Shown here piece by piece: positions 19,155 through 27,173 of a stretch of DNA of 64,000 bases. Source of the DNA: JAAZKV01 sp035355675 (GTDB lineage: Archaea; Iainarchaeota; Iainarchaeia; Iainarchaeales; JAAZKV01); contig DAOQRN010000001.1 of the NCBI GenBank assembly GCA_035355675.1, positions 62,001 through 126,000 of the forward strand. Direction: 5' to 3'. Below the pieces are notes generated by a model, which saw nothing but the letters and a program-made list of their open reading frames with translations, did no database searches and was not told where the DNA came from. The translations under genes were made by a program, and so were the position numbers. The stretch's first letter is position 1. Each line of letters begins with the position of its first letter.

Positions 19155-19667
19155 TCACCAGGGAACTTTTTTTAATTTTAATTTGTATGCTAAAATATTT
19201 GTTATTGAATGCATAAAAATTGTAATAATTAATAATACTAACACTACCTCAAGTTCTGGTATTCTTACCAGTGAACTTAAAATTAATCCACCTAAAATAA
19301 AATCCCACTGATCAGCAATTGCCCAATGTGACCCTCTCTCAAGCCCTATTCTTCTTTTTAAAAAACTTTTAAAAATATCTCCAAACATTGCTCCGCTGGA
19401 TAAAAATACAACAAAAGTAAAATAATTATTTATTAGTTGTGCCTGTGGAATTAAAAAATATATTAATGCTCCTGCTGAAACTCCTATTAATATCCCACTA
19501 AATGTTCCAAGAATTGTTTTTCCATCCCCAAATATTCTCTTACCAAATAATTTTTTACCTAAATCAAGTGGAACTTCCCCATGCAAAATTATTGGTGCGG
19601 CATTTGCAAAATACATAGGTATTGCATAAATTAAAAATAGAAAAAATATTTCTAATACTTCCACCAA
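19155..19667 (-). CDS. carS: CDP-archaeol synthase (CarS)
   Basis: 170 residues with four to five membrane helices. CarS transfers CMP from CTP to unsaturated archaetidic acid, activating the core lipid for head-group attachment. Signatures: YFANAAPI near the N-terminus and the GKRIFGDGKTILGTFSG loop, typical of the family (former DUF46). The start is a TTG (19667) or the adjacent GTG (19664), both after GGGGATGG. It lies between the DUF92 gene and the archaeosortase gene. Confidence 0.92.
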   Translation of the reverse strand: MVEVLEIFFLFLIYAIPMYFANAAPIILHGEVPLDLGKKLFGKRIFGDGKTILGTFSGILIGVSAGALIYFLIPQAQLINNYFTFVVFLSSGAMFGDIFKSFLKRRIGLERGSHWAIADQWDFILGGLILSSLVRIPELEVVLVLLIITIFMHSITNILAYKLKLKKVPW

Positions 19668-19694
19668 ACCATCCCCAAATTAAATAACTATATT

Positions 19695-19790
19695 AACTAA
19701 CAAAAATAAATAAAACCTCAATTAAACTAATAAAAAATAAACAACTAACAAAAATAAATAAAACCTCAATTAAACTAATAAAAAATAAAC
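19695..19790. repeat. 48-bp perfect tandem duplication at the 3' end of the DUF92 gene
   Basis: Bases 19695-19742 and 19743-19790 are identical 48-base units, followed by 8 bases of a third copy (19791-19798). The second unit holds the last codons and stop of the DUF92 gene; the first is an untranslated copy of the same end. This looks like a recent slippage duplication. Confidence 0.9.
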
Positions 19791-20465
19791 AACTAACACA
19801 AATATTGCTCCTGATGAAGAACCTATTAAATTAACTTGCATGTTGTTTAAAATTTTTCTTGTCTCAAATATTGCACCAAATATTGAATCAATATTTGTTC
19901 CAACAAGACCCGCAATTACAACTAATCCTGCTAAAACAATATTATGATAAGTAAAATAGTAAATTATCGCAATTATTAATCCCCCAATTAGAGCTGCTCC
20001 CTCCCCAAGTAAAGTCACTCCACCATCAGTCCCTCTTGGAACTTTTTTTAAAGTGGTAATCATTATTGGGTCTTTTTTTGAATAATACCCTATTTCTGAA
20101 GATAAAGTATCTGCAAGAGCTGCTGATACAGCTGCAAAGAAGGCTAATTCAAAAGCTACTGCATTTTCTGGAAAAATTACTATTAAAATTATTGATAAAA
20201 GTGCAGGAAGTGAATTCCCAACAACATTAAACACATTTCTTTTTTCATGTTTCTTTTTCGGATAATTACTGGCAATTTCTGCAATAATAAAAAATACAAC
20301 TACCGCAAAAAAAGAAATTAATGGATTAGGCGCATAACTTATAGCGGCAAGACCAACAATGTTTGCTACTAAAACTCCTTCAAAATCAAGTAAATGTTTA
20401 TAGTAGGAAAATAAAGAAAAAATTACCAAGAAAATTATTACTAAAATTAATTCTTCTAAATACAT
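19770..20465 (-). CDS. DUF92/TMEM19 family membrane protein
   Basis: 231 residues with about six membrane helices. Family signatures: DTLSSEIGYYSKKDPIMIT, then VPRGTDGGVTLLGEGAALIG and a later GTNIDSIFGAIFE. The family is widespread in archaea and related to the plant VTE6 phytyl-phosphate kinase, so a nucleotide-dependent step on an isoprenoid phosphate is possible; for archaeal members this is not established. It precedes carS on the same strand, fitting lipid metabolism. Its last codons lie in a 48-base tandem duplication. Confidence 0.85.
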   Translation of the reverse strand: MYLEELILVIIFLVIFSLFSYYKHLLDFEGVLVANIVGLAAISYAPNPLISFFAVVVFFIIAEIASNYPKKKHEKRNVFNVVGNSLPALLSIILIVIFPENAVAFELAFFAAVSAALADTLSSEIGYYSKKDPIMITTLKKVPRGTDGGVTLLGEGAALIGGLIIAIIYYFTYHNIVLAGLVVIAGLVGTNIDSIFGAIFETRKILNNMQVNLIGSSSGAIFVLVVYFLLV

Positions 20466-20571
20466 ATAATCTCAATAGTAATTAGTTAAAACTAATTTAT
20501 ATAGTTTTATATTAAAATAAAATTTATTGAATAGGCAAGGCAAAATTTTAAAGAAAGGGAAATAATTATTA

Positions 20572-21183
20572 TTAATTATTTTTTTCAGTAAATATTCCTT
20601 TTGCAGGGATTACTTTTTTTACTAAAAATACCTTCGCTGTTTTTTTAGCAATTTCACCAGGTAAATTTCCAAGTAATAAATCTTTTGAAATATCTTCAAA
20701 CTCTTTTCCGCTTTGAGATAATAATTCTTTCTTCATAATATCTCTAATCCCTGCTTCTTGTCTTCTTGTAGCTTTTTTGTCAGTAATTGCTACAATTGTA
20801 AACCTTGCTTCCCCACCAACTACAGAAATTTTTTCAGTTAATGCGATTTTACTATTTCTTCTTCTAACTGATCTCCCTAATGATCCTTTATTCATTTCAA
20901 ATTTTGATAATTTTGTTGAAATGTTTTGTCCTTGTATATCATTTGTTTTTAAGTAAATATACCAATCTCTTTTCATTCTATTCCCAGTTAATGTATCAAG
21001 AGTTGTCCTTATTGTTCTATTTACGAGATTTTTTGGTTTTTCTGCAGGTGTTTCTGCTATTGGTTTTTTATCAAATATTCTAGAAGCATTAATAGTAAAC
21101 CATTTTTTCTTTTTCCATTTATCAACTACTCTTCTTGATCCTTTTCCTGCTGCTGCATTTGTTTTTACTTGTTGTTCTGCCAT
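20572..21183 (-). CDS. rps3ae: Small ribosomal subunit protein eS1 (S3Ae)
   Basis: 203 residues, full family length. Typical eS1 features: basic N-terminus, then KWFTINASRIFDKK, a segment ending in FEMNKGSLGRSVRRRNSKI, and DKKATRRQEAGIRDIM. It sits near the mRNA exit on the small subunit of archaeal and eukaryotic ribosomes. GATGATTTT precedes the ATG. It follows uS15 and a 38-codon ORF on the same strand. Confidence 0.95.
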   Translation of the reverse strand: MAEQQVKTNAAAGKGSRRVVDKWKKKKWFTINASRIFDKKPIAETPAEKPKNLVNRTIRTTLDTLTGNRMKRDWYIYLKTNDIQGQNISTKLSKFEMNKGSLGRSVRRRNSKIALTEKISVVGGEARFTIVAITDKKATRRQEAGIRDIMKKELLSQSGKEFEDISKDLLLGNLPGEIAKKTAKVFLVKKVIPAKGIFTEKNN

Positions 21184-21206
21184 AAAATCATCTCATTTAT
21201 TCATTT

Positions 21207-21323
21207 TTACTTTTTTAAAAAATCATCAATTTTTTTTAAACCAATAATTCCTTCCTCTTTCAATATTACTTTTTCCCCATCATTTGTTTTTTGTTTTAAT
21301 TTTACTTTAATCTCTATTGTCAT
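21207..21323 (-). CDS. 38-residue ORF between uS15 and eS1
   Basis: ATG at 21323 to TAA at 21207. It begins MTIEIKVKLK, alternates hydrophobic and charged residues as in a short beta-strand, and ends in a helix-like IDDFLKK. It starts 5 bases after the uS15 stop with GTGA-like bases upstream, and stops 23 bases before eS1, which suggests a real gene in the operon. The position is where some archaea carry a KEOPS Pcc1 gene, but this product is only about half Pcc1 size, so I do not name it. Confidence 0.45.
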   Translation of the reverse strand: MTIEIKVKLKQKTNDGEKVILKEEGIIGLKKIDDFLKK

Positions 21324-21328
21324 AAAAA

Positions 21329-21754
21329 TTACTTCACTAGTAATGCTGCTTGTTCAGCAGAGTATTTCCAACCAAGTGGCAATTTTCCATTTTTTGAATA
21401 ATATTTACCTAATTTTCTTATCTTTGACACAGTTATTTCATAACCTCTTTTTGCTGAAAAGTCTTTTTTATTTTTATTTAAATGTTTTTCAAGTATTACA
21501 CTTCGTCTTATTAAATTTAATAAATCTTCCGGCATATCCCCTAAAAGTTTATTTTCTAATAATACTTTTTGAATTGTTTTTCCATTAGATAATTCATAAA
21601 AGTTTTTTACCCCAAATTCATCCCTTAAAATTAACCCAATTTTACTTGGAGAATGACCTGCATTTGCTAAAGACACAATATTTTCTTCAATTTCTTCAAG
21701 AGATAGTGAATTAGTATCTTTTTTTTCCTTCTTTAATTCTTTCTTTTTAGCCAT
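21329..21754 (-). CDS. rps15: Small ribosomal subunit protein uS15
   Basis: About 141 residues of the archaeal/eukaryotic form: SLSLEEIEENIVSLANAGHS, SKIGLILRDEFGV, and the C-terminal rRNA-binding helices ending LPLGWKYSAEQAALLVK. It binds 16S rRNA early in small-subunit assembly. The frame also allows a start nine codons upstream, but GTGATTAAA just before the ATG at 21754 matches the start context used throughout the window. First gene of a uS15-ORF-eS1 operon. Confidence 0.94.
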   Translation of the reverse strand: MAKKKELKKEKKDTNSLSLEEIEENIVSLANAGHSPSKIGLILRDEFGVKNFYELSNGKTIQKVLLENKLLGDMPEDLLNLIRRSVILEKHLNKNKKDFSAKRGYEITVSKIRKLGKYYSKNGKLPLGWKYSAEQAALLVK

Positions 21755-21830
21755 TTTAATCACTTTAACCTTCCTACCCATTCCGGCGTAGAAAAGAACA
21801 ACAAAATTATAACAGAATTCTCATAGATAA

Positions 21831-21840
21831 GGTTTAAAAA
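21831..21840 (-). promoter_or_regulatory. TATA box of the ribosomal protein operon
   Basis: On the minus strand TTTTTAAACC lies about 80 bases before the uS15 ATG, predicting a transcript start near 21809 and a leader of about 55 bases. It is the only strong TATA-like element in this gap. Confidence 0.4.
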
Positions 21841-21931
21841 GCTTGAGTCAAAGTTTTTAAAAAATAAAAAAAATAGTTTAAAAAAAGTTAATTAAAATTA
21901 AATATAAAAAATTGGTTAAAAAAATAGAAAA

Positions 21932-22543
21932 TTAGTGATATCTGGATCTTTTTTCTATCTTCTCCATTTGCTTTATCATTGATTCATTAGGAGAATACCC
22001 CCTAAGCACTAATTCCCATCCGTTTTTTAGGTTAGAATGGGTAGAATTGAAAGTTTTCTTAAAAACAATTAAATCTGTTGCTAAATCTTCAACTTTTTTT
22101 GAAAAATAACCTAATCCAAAGTCAATAAAAAATATTTTTCCAAAATTATTTGAACTTTTGTCATTAATAAAAATAATATTTGATGTAGTTAAATCCCCAT
22201 GTATTATTCCAACAGAGTGTAACTTTTTTATTTCTTTTCCCATCAATTCACACAATTCTTTTTTTTCTTCAATTACTTCCTTAACTCTGACTCCCCCCAA
22301 ATATTCCATAATTATTTCAAACGAATTTTCATCAACTTTCAACACTCTGGGAGTGTTTACTACTTGTGATGCTTGCTTAATTAATTTAGACTCACTTTTA
22401 GTCCTTTTTTTTCTTATTTGTAAATCAAGTAAAGGATTTCGATATTTTTTTTCAACTCTTTTTTTGTTAATTGCTTTTGATTTGTCAAAAGTTATTTGAA
22501 TTATTTCAGCTTCAGCGCCTTTTTTATAAAAAGTTTTTTCCAT
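21932..22543 (-). CDS. bud32: KEOPS complex kinase Bud32
   Basis: 203 residues. Bud32 is the atypical kinase/ATPase of the KEOPS complex that makes t6A in tRNA. It shows the compact family plan: KGAEAEI glycine loop, KRVEKKYRNPLLD with the conserved Lys, catalytic HGDLTTSN (about 115-122) and DFGLG (about 141-145), and the short basic C-terminal tail RSRYH. The start at the ATG (22543) gives the normal length. No Kae1 fusion is present. It follows a lipoprotein gene on the same strand. Confidence 0.95.
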   Translation of the reverse strand: MEKTFYKKGAEAEIIQITFDKSKAINKKRVEKKYRNPLLDLQIRKKRTKSESKLIKQASQVVNTPRVLKVDENSFEIIMEYLGGVRVKEVIEEKKELCELMGKEIKKLHSVGIIHGDLTTSNIIFINDKSSNNFGKIFFIDFGLGYFSKKVEDLATDLIVFKKTFNSTHSNLKNGWELVLRGYSPNESMIKQMEKIEKRSRYH

Positions 22544-22567
22544 ATTAATCAATCAAGTTTAATAAAA

Positions 22568-23062
22568 TTAGTCTAAAGATGGACAAAAAGTTTTCATTTC
22601 ATCCTGTATTTTCTTACAAGTATTCAAATATTCCATCACTAATTCTTTTTGGCCATAACGCAACAATTCTTTTTCATTTGAACTTAATAAATCAAATTTT
22701 GAGATTGCATTTTGTGAAATTGTCTCACATAATTTTGCTATTTGGTAAGTTTTTATCACTGATACTGATTTACAACTTTCCTTTGACATATCAAGAGTCA
22801 TTGTTTGTTTTGTAAGTACTAAAATTTGATAAAACGCTTGTGCGGAGTAAAGTTCGGCATCAGCAAGATTGGATGCCAAGTTTAATCCTATTAATTCATT
22901 AGAATAATCAAGCATTATTTTTTCATCAGGGACAAATGAAGTCGATAAACCATATTTTTCTTGTAATTGATTTATTTTTTTCGCATCACTATTTGAATCA
23001 GTGCAACCAAACAGCATAAAAATTCCAAATAATAAAAATATAATTACTACAATTTTTTTCAT
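22568..23062 (-). CDS. Small predicted lipoprotein
   Basis: 164 residues. Residues 1-19 form a signal peptide ending in a lipobox (LFGC), followed by an acidic/polar spacer. The mature part is helical with three cysteines (SCKS, TCKK, FCPS). No family recognised. It lies between dnaJ and bud32 with no obvious functional link. Confidence 0.65.
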   Translation of the reverse strand: MKKIVVIIFLLFGIFMLFGCTDSNSDAKKINQLQEKYGLSTSFVPDEKIMLDYSNELIGLNLASNLADAELYSAQAFYQILVLTKQTMTLDMSKESCKSVSVIKTYQIAKLCETISQNAISKFDLLSSNEKELLRYGQKELVMEYLNTCKKIQDEMKTFCPSLD

Positions 23063-23125
23063 AATAATAATAATAAGGGTTAGTTAGTATTAAATTCTTT
23101 CTTTTAATAAAAAAAAGAGATTTTT

Positions 23126-24199
23126 TTATCCAAAAATTTTTTCAAATAACCCTTTTCTTTTTTTTGATGCATCTTCTTCTTTTTGTAGTAGTTCTAATAA
23201 TTCTTTTTGTTTTTTAGATAATTTTTTAGGGGTTTCTATTATTACTTTTACATACTCATCCCCTAGAGAATCTGAATCCAATTTTTTTATCCCTTTTCCT
23301 TTCATTTTAAAGATAGTTCCTGTTTGAGTTCCAGCAGGTATTTTTAAGTCAGCTTTTCCTTTTAATGTTGGAACTTCTACTGTTGCACCTAATGCAGATT
23401 CAGAGAAACTGATCGGTATTTCTGTATAAATGTCTTCTTCATCTCTTTTGAATAGGTCGTGTTTTTCTACAAGAATTACTAAAAATAAATCCCCACTCCC
23501 GTGTTTTCCTTGATTTCCTTTTCCTTGAAGTCTTAAGTGATTTCCAGTGTTTATTCCTGCAGGTATTTTTACATTTAATTTTTCTAATTGTTCTTTAATT
23601 CCAACACCATTACAACTTGGACATTCTTTTTCTGGTATTTTTCCTTTTCCTTTACATTTATGGCAAGTAGATTGCATCTGAAATATCCCAAAAGGAGTTC
23701 TTTGTTGTTTTATTTCAACCCCCCTTCCATTACAAACAGAACAAGTTTTTAGTTCACCTTCAGCCCCACTACCACCACATTTTTCACATTTAACAAATCT
23801 ATCATATTTAATTTCTTTTGTTGCCCCAAATGCTGCTTCATCAAATTTTAAGTTAATTGAAATTTTTATGTTTGAACCCATGTCTTTACTTTCCCTTTTT
23901 CCTCCTCTTCTTGAACCAAATAAGTCCCCAATATCTTCAAATCCAAATCCACTAAACCCTGAAAAATTATTGAATAGATCTTCAAAGTCAAAATCAGTTC
24001 CTTGGCCAAATCCTTGTTGGTTGTACCCTGAAAAGTTTTTGTAAGATTCACCATAATTATCATAATTTTGTTTTTTTTCTGGATCTGAGAGTACTGAATA
24101 TGCTTCATTGATTTCTTTGAATTTTTTTTCAGCACCATCTTCTTTTGATACATCAGGGTGATATTTTTTGGCTAATTCTTTATATGCTTTTTTTATTTC
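23126..24199 (-). CDS. dnaJ: Chaperone DnaJ (Hsp40), 5' end in a scaffold gap
   Basis: 358 residues seen; roughly 20 N-terminal residues fall in the gap. DnaJ stimulates DnaK and delivers substrates. The J domain shows KKYHPDVS; a Gly/Phe-rich linker follows (SGYNQQGFGQG), then four CxxCxGxG zinc motifs (CEKCGGSG, CSVCNGRG, CHKCKGKG, CPSCNGVG) and the C-terminal substrate domains. It is third in a grpE-dnaK-dnaJ operon. A conceptual DnaK-DnaJ fusion appears only if the gap is read through. Confidence 0.95.
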   Translation of the reverse strand, partial: EIKKAYKELAKKYHPDVSKEDGAEKKFKEINEAYSVLSDPEKKQNYDNYGESYKNFSGYNQQGFGQGTDFDFEDLFNNFSGFSGFGFEDIGDLFGSRRGGKRESKDMGSNIKISINLKFDEAAFGATKEIKYDRFVKCEKCGGSGAEGELKTCSVCNGRGVEIKQQRTPFGIFQMQSTCHKCKGKGKIPEKECPSCNGVGIKEQLEKLNVKIPAGINTGNHLRLQGKGNQGKHGSGDLFLVILVEKHDLFKRDEEDIYTEIPISFSESALGATVEVPTLKGKADLKIPAGTQTGTIFKMKGKGIKKLDSDSLGDEYVKVIIETPKKLSKKQKELLELLQKEEDASKKRKGLFEKIFG

Positions 24200-24299
24200 N
24201 NNNNNNNNNNNNNNNNNNNNNNNNNNNNNNNNNNNNNNNNNNNNNNNNNNNNNNNNNNNNNNNNNNNNNNNNNNNNNNNNNNNNNNNNNNNNNNNNNNN
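24200..24299. other. Scaffold gap (100 N) between dnaK and dnaJ
   Basis: The flanks share no overlapping sequence. From the family lengths, the gap must hide the last 110 or more codons of dnaK, the junction and the first 20 or so codons of dnaJ, so its true size is probably well above 100 bases. Confidence 0.95.
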
Positions 24300-25792
24300 T
24301 GACTTTCGGCTTCTTTTTTCATTTTTTCTATTTCTGCTTCGTTTAATTTTTGTGATGCCACAATTTTGATACTTGTTTCTTTTCCGGTCCCTTTATCTTT
24401 TGCTGTTACGTGTACTATTCCGTTTGCATCAATATCAAATGAAACTTCTATTTGTGGTACCCCCCTTGGTGCAGGTAATATCCCTGTTAGTTGGAATCTT
24501 CCTAATGATTTATTGTCTTTTGCTAAAGGTCTTTCTCCTTGTATGATATTTATGTCAACTGTTGGTTGATTATCTGCTGCTGTTGAGAATACTTGACTCT
24601 TTTTTGTCGGAATTGTTGTATTCCTGTCAATTATTTTTGTTGATACTCCTCCAAGTGTTTCTATTCCTAAACTTAATGGAGTTACATCAAGTAGTAAAAC
24701 ATCTTTTACTTCTCCTGCTAGTACTCCTGCTTGAACTGATGCCCCAATTGCAACACATTCCATCGGGTCTACCCCTCTTTCTGGTTCAAGTCCAGTAATT
24801 TTTTTTACAAAATTTTGAACTATAGGCATTCTTGTTGGTCCCCCTACTAGAATTACTTTATTTAATTCTGCCGCTGTTATTTTTGCATCAGCTAATGCTT
24901 GAGTTATTGGTTTTTCACATCTTTCAATTATTGGTTTTATTAATTCTTCAAGTTTTGCTCTATTAATTTTCATAGATAAGTGTTTTGGTCCACTTTGATC
25001 TGCAGTAATATATGGTAAATTAATATCAGTTTCAAGTACTGTTGATAATTCTATTTTTGCTTTTTCTGCCGTTTCTCTTACTCTTTGCATTGCCATTGAG
25101 TCTTTCTTTAAATCTACTCCTTGTTCTTTTTTGAATTCTTCAATAATATAATTTAGAATAACTTCATCCATATCAGTTCCGCCAAGTTCGGTGTCTCCTG
25201 ATGTTGATTTTACTTCAAACACCCCAGAACCTAGTTCCATTATTGTTACATCAAGTGTTCCTCCACCTAAATCAAATACTAAAATTTTTGCATCCTTATT
25301 TTGTTTATCAAGCCCGTAAGCTAAAGCAGCTGCGGTTGGCTCGTTAATTATTCTTATTACTTCAAGTCCTGCAATTGCCCCTGCATCTTTTGTTGCTTGT
25401 CTTTGATTATCATCAAAATATGCCGGAACTGTAATTACTGCTTTTTCTACTTTGTCTCCTAAAAAGCTTTCTGCATCTCTTTTTATTTTTTGTAAAATGA
25501 ATGCGGATATTTGTTGAGGAGTATATTCTTTTGAATCGATTTTATATTTGTGGTTTGTCCCCATTTTTCTTTTTGCTTTTGTAATTGTTTTATTAGGGTT
25601 TGTTACTGCTTGTCTTCTTGCGGGTTCTCCAACTAACACTTTTCCGTCTTTTGAAAACGCAACATAACTAGGAAAAGCTTTCCCATAAATAGTATTCCCT
25701 TCTGCAGAGGGAATTATTTTTCCTTTTCCTCCTTCAAGTACTGCTGCTGCACTATTACTTGTTCCAAGATCAATTCCAATTATTTTACTCAT
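24300..25792 (-). CDS. dnaK: Chaperone DnaK (Hsp70), 3' end in a scaffold gap
   Basis: 497 residues seen of a usual 600-640. ATP-driven Hsp70. The nucleotide-binding domain shows IGIDLGTSNSA at the N-terminus, VPAYFDDNQRQATKDAG, FDLGGGTLDVT and GGPTRMP; the DVTPLSLGIET linker and most of the substrate-binding beta domain follow, with the lid missing. GGAGTG precedes the ATG. Preceded by grpE. Archaeal hsp70 systems are generally regarded as acquired from bacteria. Confidence 0.97.
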
Positions 25793-25842
25793 AAAACCAC
25801 ACTCCGTTTTTTAAAAATAATTTCTTAAAAATAAATTTTTTA

Positions 25843-26439
25843 TTATTGTTTCTTTTCAACCTCTTTTTTTAAATTTAAATTATTTTTAATTTCAGAATTT
25901 TCTTTATTCTCGGCCGTATTTTCTTTTTTTCCACTTGAAATACTTACTTTCACTGGCCTTAAAATTTTTTTATTTAATAAATATCCATTCAATAGTACTT
26001 TAACTATTTTATCTTCAGCAAATTCTGAATCCTCTTTAATCAAGCAATCCATTTTTTCATGATCAAAACTTTCTCCTTCGCAAATATTTATTTTTTCAAG
26101 CCCGTTTTTTTTCAAAATTGAATAAAGTTGTTCATAAATTAATGCAAATTCTTTGTTATGTTTTACTCCCTGTTCAAGTGTATCAAGCACCGGCAATAAT
26201 TGTTCAATTAATGACGCATTTGCAAATTCTTTGTATTCATTATTTGTTTTTGTTGTTCTTTTTTGATAATTTTCAAATTCTGCTTGAAGCCTTTGTAAAG
26301 TTTCTGTTAACTCTTTAACTTTTTCTTGATCTTTATTTAATTCAATTTTATTTTCAACTTTTGACTCAATTTTTTGAGCACTAATTTCTTTAGCCCCATT
26401 ATTCTTTAAATCATTAATTTCTTGCTCTTTTTGACTCAT
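25843..26439 (-). CDS. grpE: Nucleotide exchange factor GrpE
   Basis: 198 residues. GrpE releases ADP from DnaK. An N-terminal charged helix (KELTETLQRLQAEFENYQKR) is the coiled-coil signature, followed by ASLIEQLLPVLDTLEQ and a C-terminal beta domain (KIVKVLLNGYLLNKKILRPVKVSIS). A long charged tail is extra. It is first in grpE-dnaK-dnaJ and divergent from an HTH regulator whose intergenic region holds inverted repeats. Confidence 0.93.
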   Translation of the reverse strand: MSQKEQEINDLKNNGAKEISAQKIESKVENKIELNKDQEKVKELTETLQRLQAEFENYQKRTTKTNNEYKEFANASLIEQLLPVLDTLEQGVKHNKEFALIYEQLYSILKKNGLEKINICEGESFDHEKMDCLIKEDSEFAEDKIVKVLLNGYLLNKKILRPVKVSISSGKKENTAENKENSEIKNNLNLKKEVEKKQ

Positions 26440-26470
26440 AAAAATACACTAATCAAAAAATAAGCCAAAA

Positions 26471-26478
26471 TATTTAAA
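26471..26478 (-). promoter_or_regulatory. TATA box of the grpE-dnaK-dnaJ operon
   Basis: TTTAAATA on the minus strand, centred about 35 bases before the grpE ATG, predicts a leader of only 5-10 bases. The inverted repeats at 26491-26549 lie just upstream of it. Confidence 0.45.
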
Positions 26479-26490
26479 AAACTTTCTTAA

Positions 26491-26549
26491 TTGTCCAAAC
26501 AATTTGAACAAACAATACATAGTTTAGACAAATTTATAAATTGTTTGGA
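26491..26549. promoter_or_regulatory. Inverted-repeat operator between grpE and the HTH regulator
   Basis: TCCAAACAATTT (26494-26505) is perfectly inverted as AAATTGTTTGGA (26538-26549). TTGTCCAAAC (26491-26500) is inverted with one mismatch at 26522-26531, and a further AACAAAC half-site lies between. The right arm overlaps the TATA-like TTTATAAA (26533-26540) of the regulator gene, so binding would repress the regulator itself. The repeats are seen; the protein bound is inferred to be the divergent HTH protein. Confidence 0.6.
26533..26540 (+). promoter_or_regulatory. TATA box of the HTH regulator gene
   Basis: TTTATAAA is centred 27 bases before the ATG at 26564, the spacing expected for a leaderless archaeal transcript. 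It lies within the inverted-repeat operator. Confidence 0.5.
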
Positions 26550-26563
26550 GTAAAATAGTTATT

Positions 26564-27076
26564 ATGAAGAAAGAAAATCATTTTAATCAGATTCATTCAT
26601 CTGAAGAAACACAATCACTTCCAATTTTGAAAAGTTCTTTAAAACTTGAAACCCCAAGGAGAAGTAAATTTAAACTTACTATTCGAAAAGTAGATTTTTC
26701 AAAACAAAATGACTTTGATAGTAAAATTGCTTGGATTTGTTCATCTCTTGGTTTTTTTGAAATGATTGATAAGAACAAAAATGCTGCTGCAATTTTTAAA
26801 GAAATTTTTTTAGCAACCTCAATGGGCCAAGTATTAACTAGCACTACAATTGCTCAAAGAATTGGGATGAGTCGAGGAAGCACAATTAATCACTTGAATA
26901 ATTTGGTTCGTTCTGGATTGATTGAAAAAAATGGTAGATATTATTATGCAAGAAATAAAACAATGGGCGGCACCATTAATGAAATTGAAGATGATTTATT
27001 ACACATTTTTTCTAGAATTAAAAAAGTTGCTGAAAATATTGATGCAGAAACTGGGAACATTATTAGAATGAAATAA
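26564..27076 (+). CDS. Winged-helix (ArsR-like) transcription regulator, candidate heat-shock regulator
   Basis: 170 residues. The C-terminal half contains a winged helix-turn-helix: STTIAQRIGMSRGSTINHLN recognition region (about 88-107), then LVRSGLIEKNGRYYYAR as the wing. A helical tail (NEIEDDLLHIFSRIKKVAENI) may dimerise. The N-terminal 45 residues look disordered. It is divergent from grpE-dnaK-dnaJ and shares an inverted-repeat region with it, which suggests control of that operon and of itself. Archaeal Phr is an analogous heat-shock repressor; I do not claim orthology. Confidence 0.75.
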   Translation: MKKENHFNQIHSSEETQSLPILKSSLKLETPRRSKFKLTIRKVDFSKQNDFDSKIAWICSSLGFFEMIDKNKNAAAIFKEIFLATSMGQVLTSTTIAQRIGMSRGSTINHLNNLVRSGLIEKNGRYYYARNKTMGGTINEIEDDLLHIFSRIKKVAENIDAETGNIIRMK

Positions 27077-27117
27077 AAAATTATGAATTTAAGATAAAAA
27101 AAAATATAAATCCACTA

Positions 27118-27164
27118 ATAATTAATTTTTACTAAAAAAAGTTGTTTACAAAAAAATTAATTAT
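27118..27164. terminator. AT-only inverted repeat between convergent genes
   Basis: A 13-base arm (27118-27130, ending in five T) is perfectly inverted at 27152-27164 with a 21-base loop, between the ends of the HTH regulator and the Cys-rich protein gene. It may be a two-way terminator. Pure A/T arms make chance more likely. Confidence 0.3.
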
Positions 27165-27173
27165 TTTAAAAAA

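Noticed and set aside
21782..21931. Possible small RNA or tRNA upstream of the ribosomal operon and similar gaps (e.g. 58874-59048)
   Set aside because: No cloverleaf, no GC-rich stem set and no clear C/D or H/ACA boxes could be found by eye.
23126..25792. An 888-residue DnaK-DnaJ fusion protein
   Set aside because: The frame only joins through 100 N. DnaK lacks its lid and DnaJ its first residues, so they are two genes cut by a gap.
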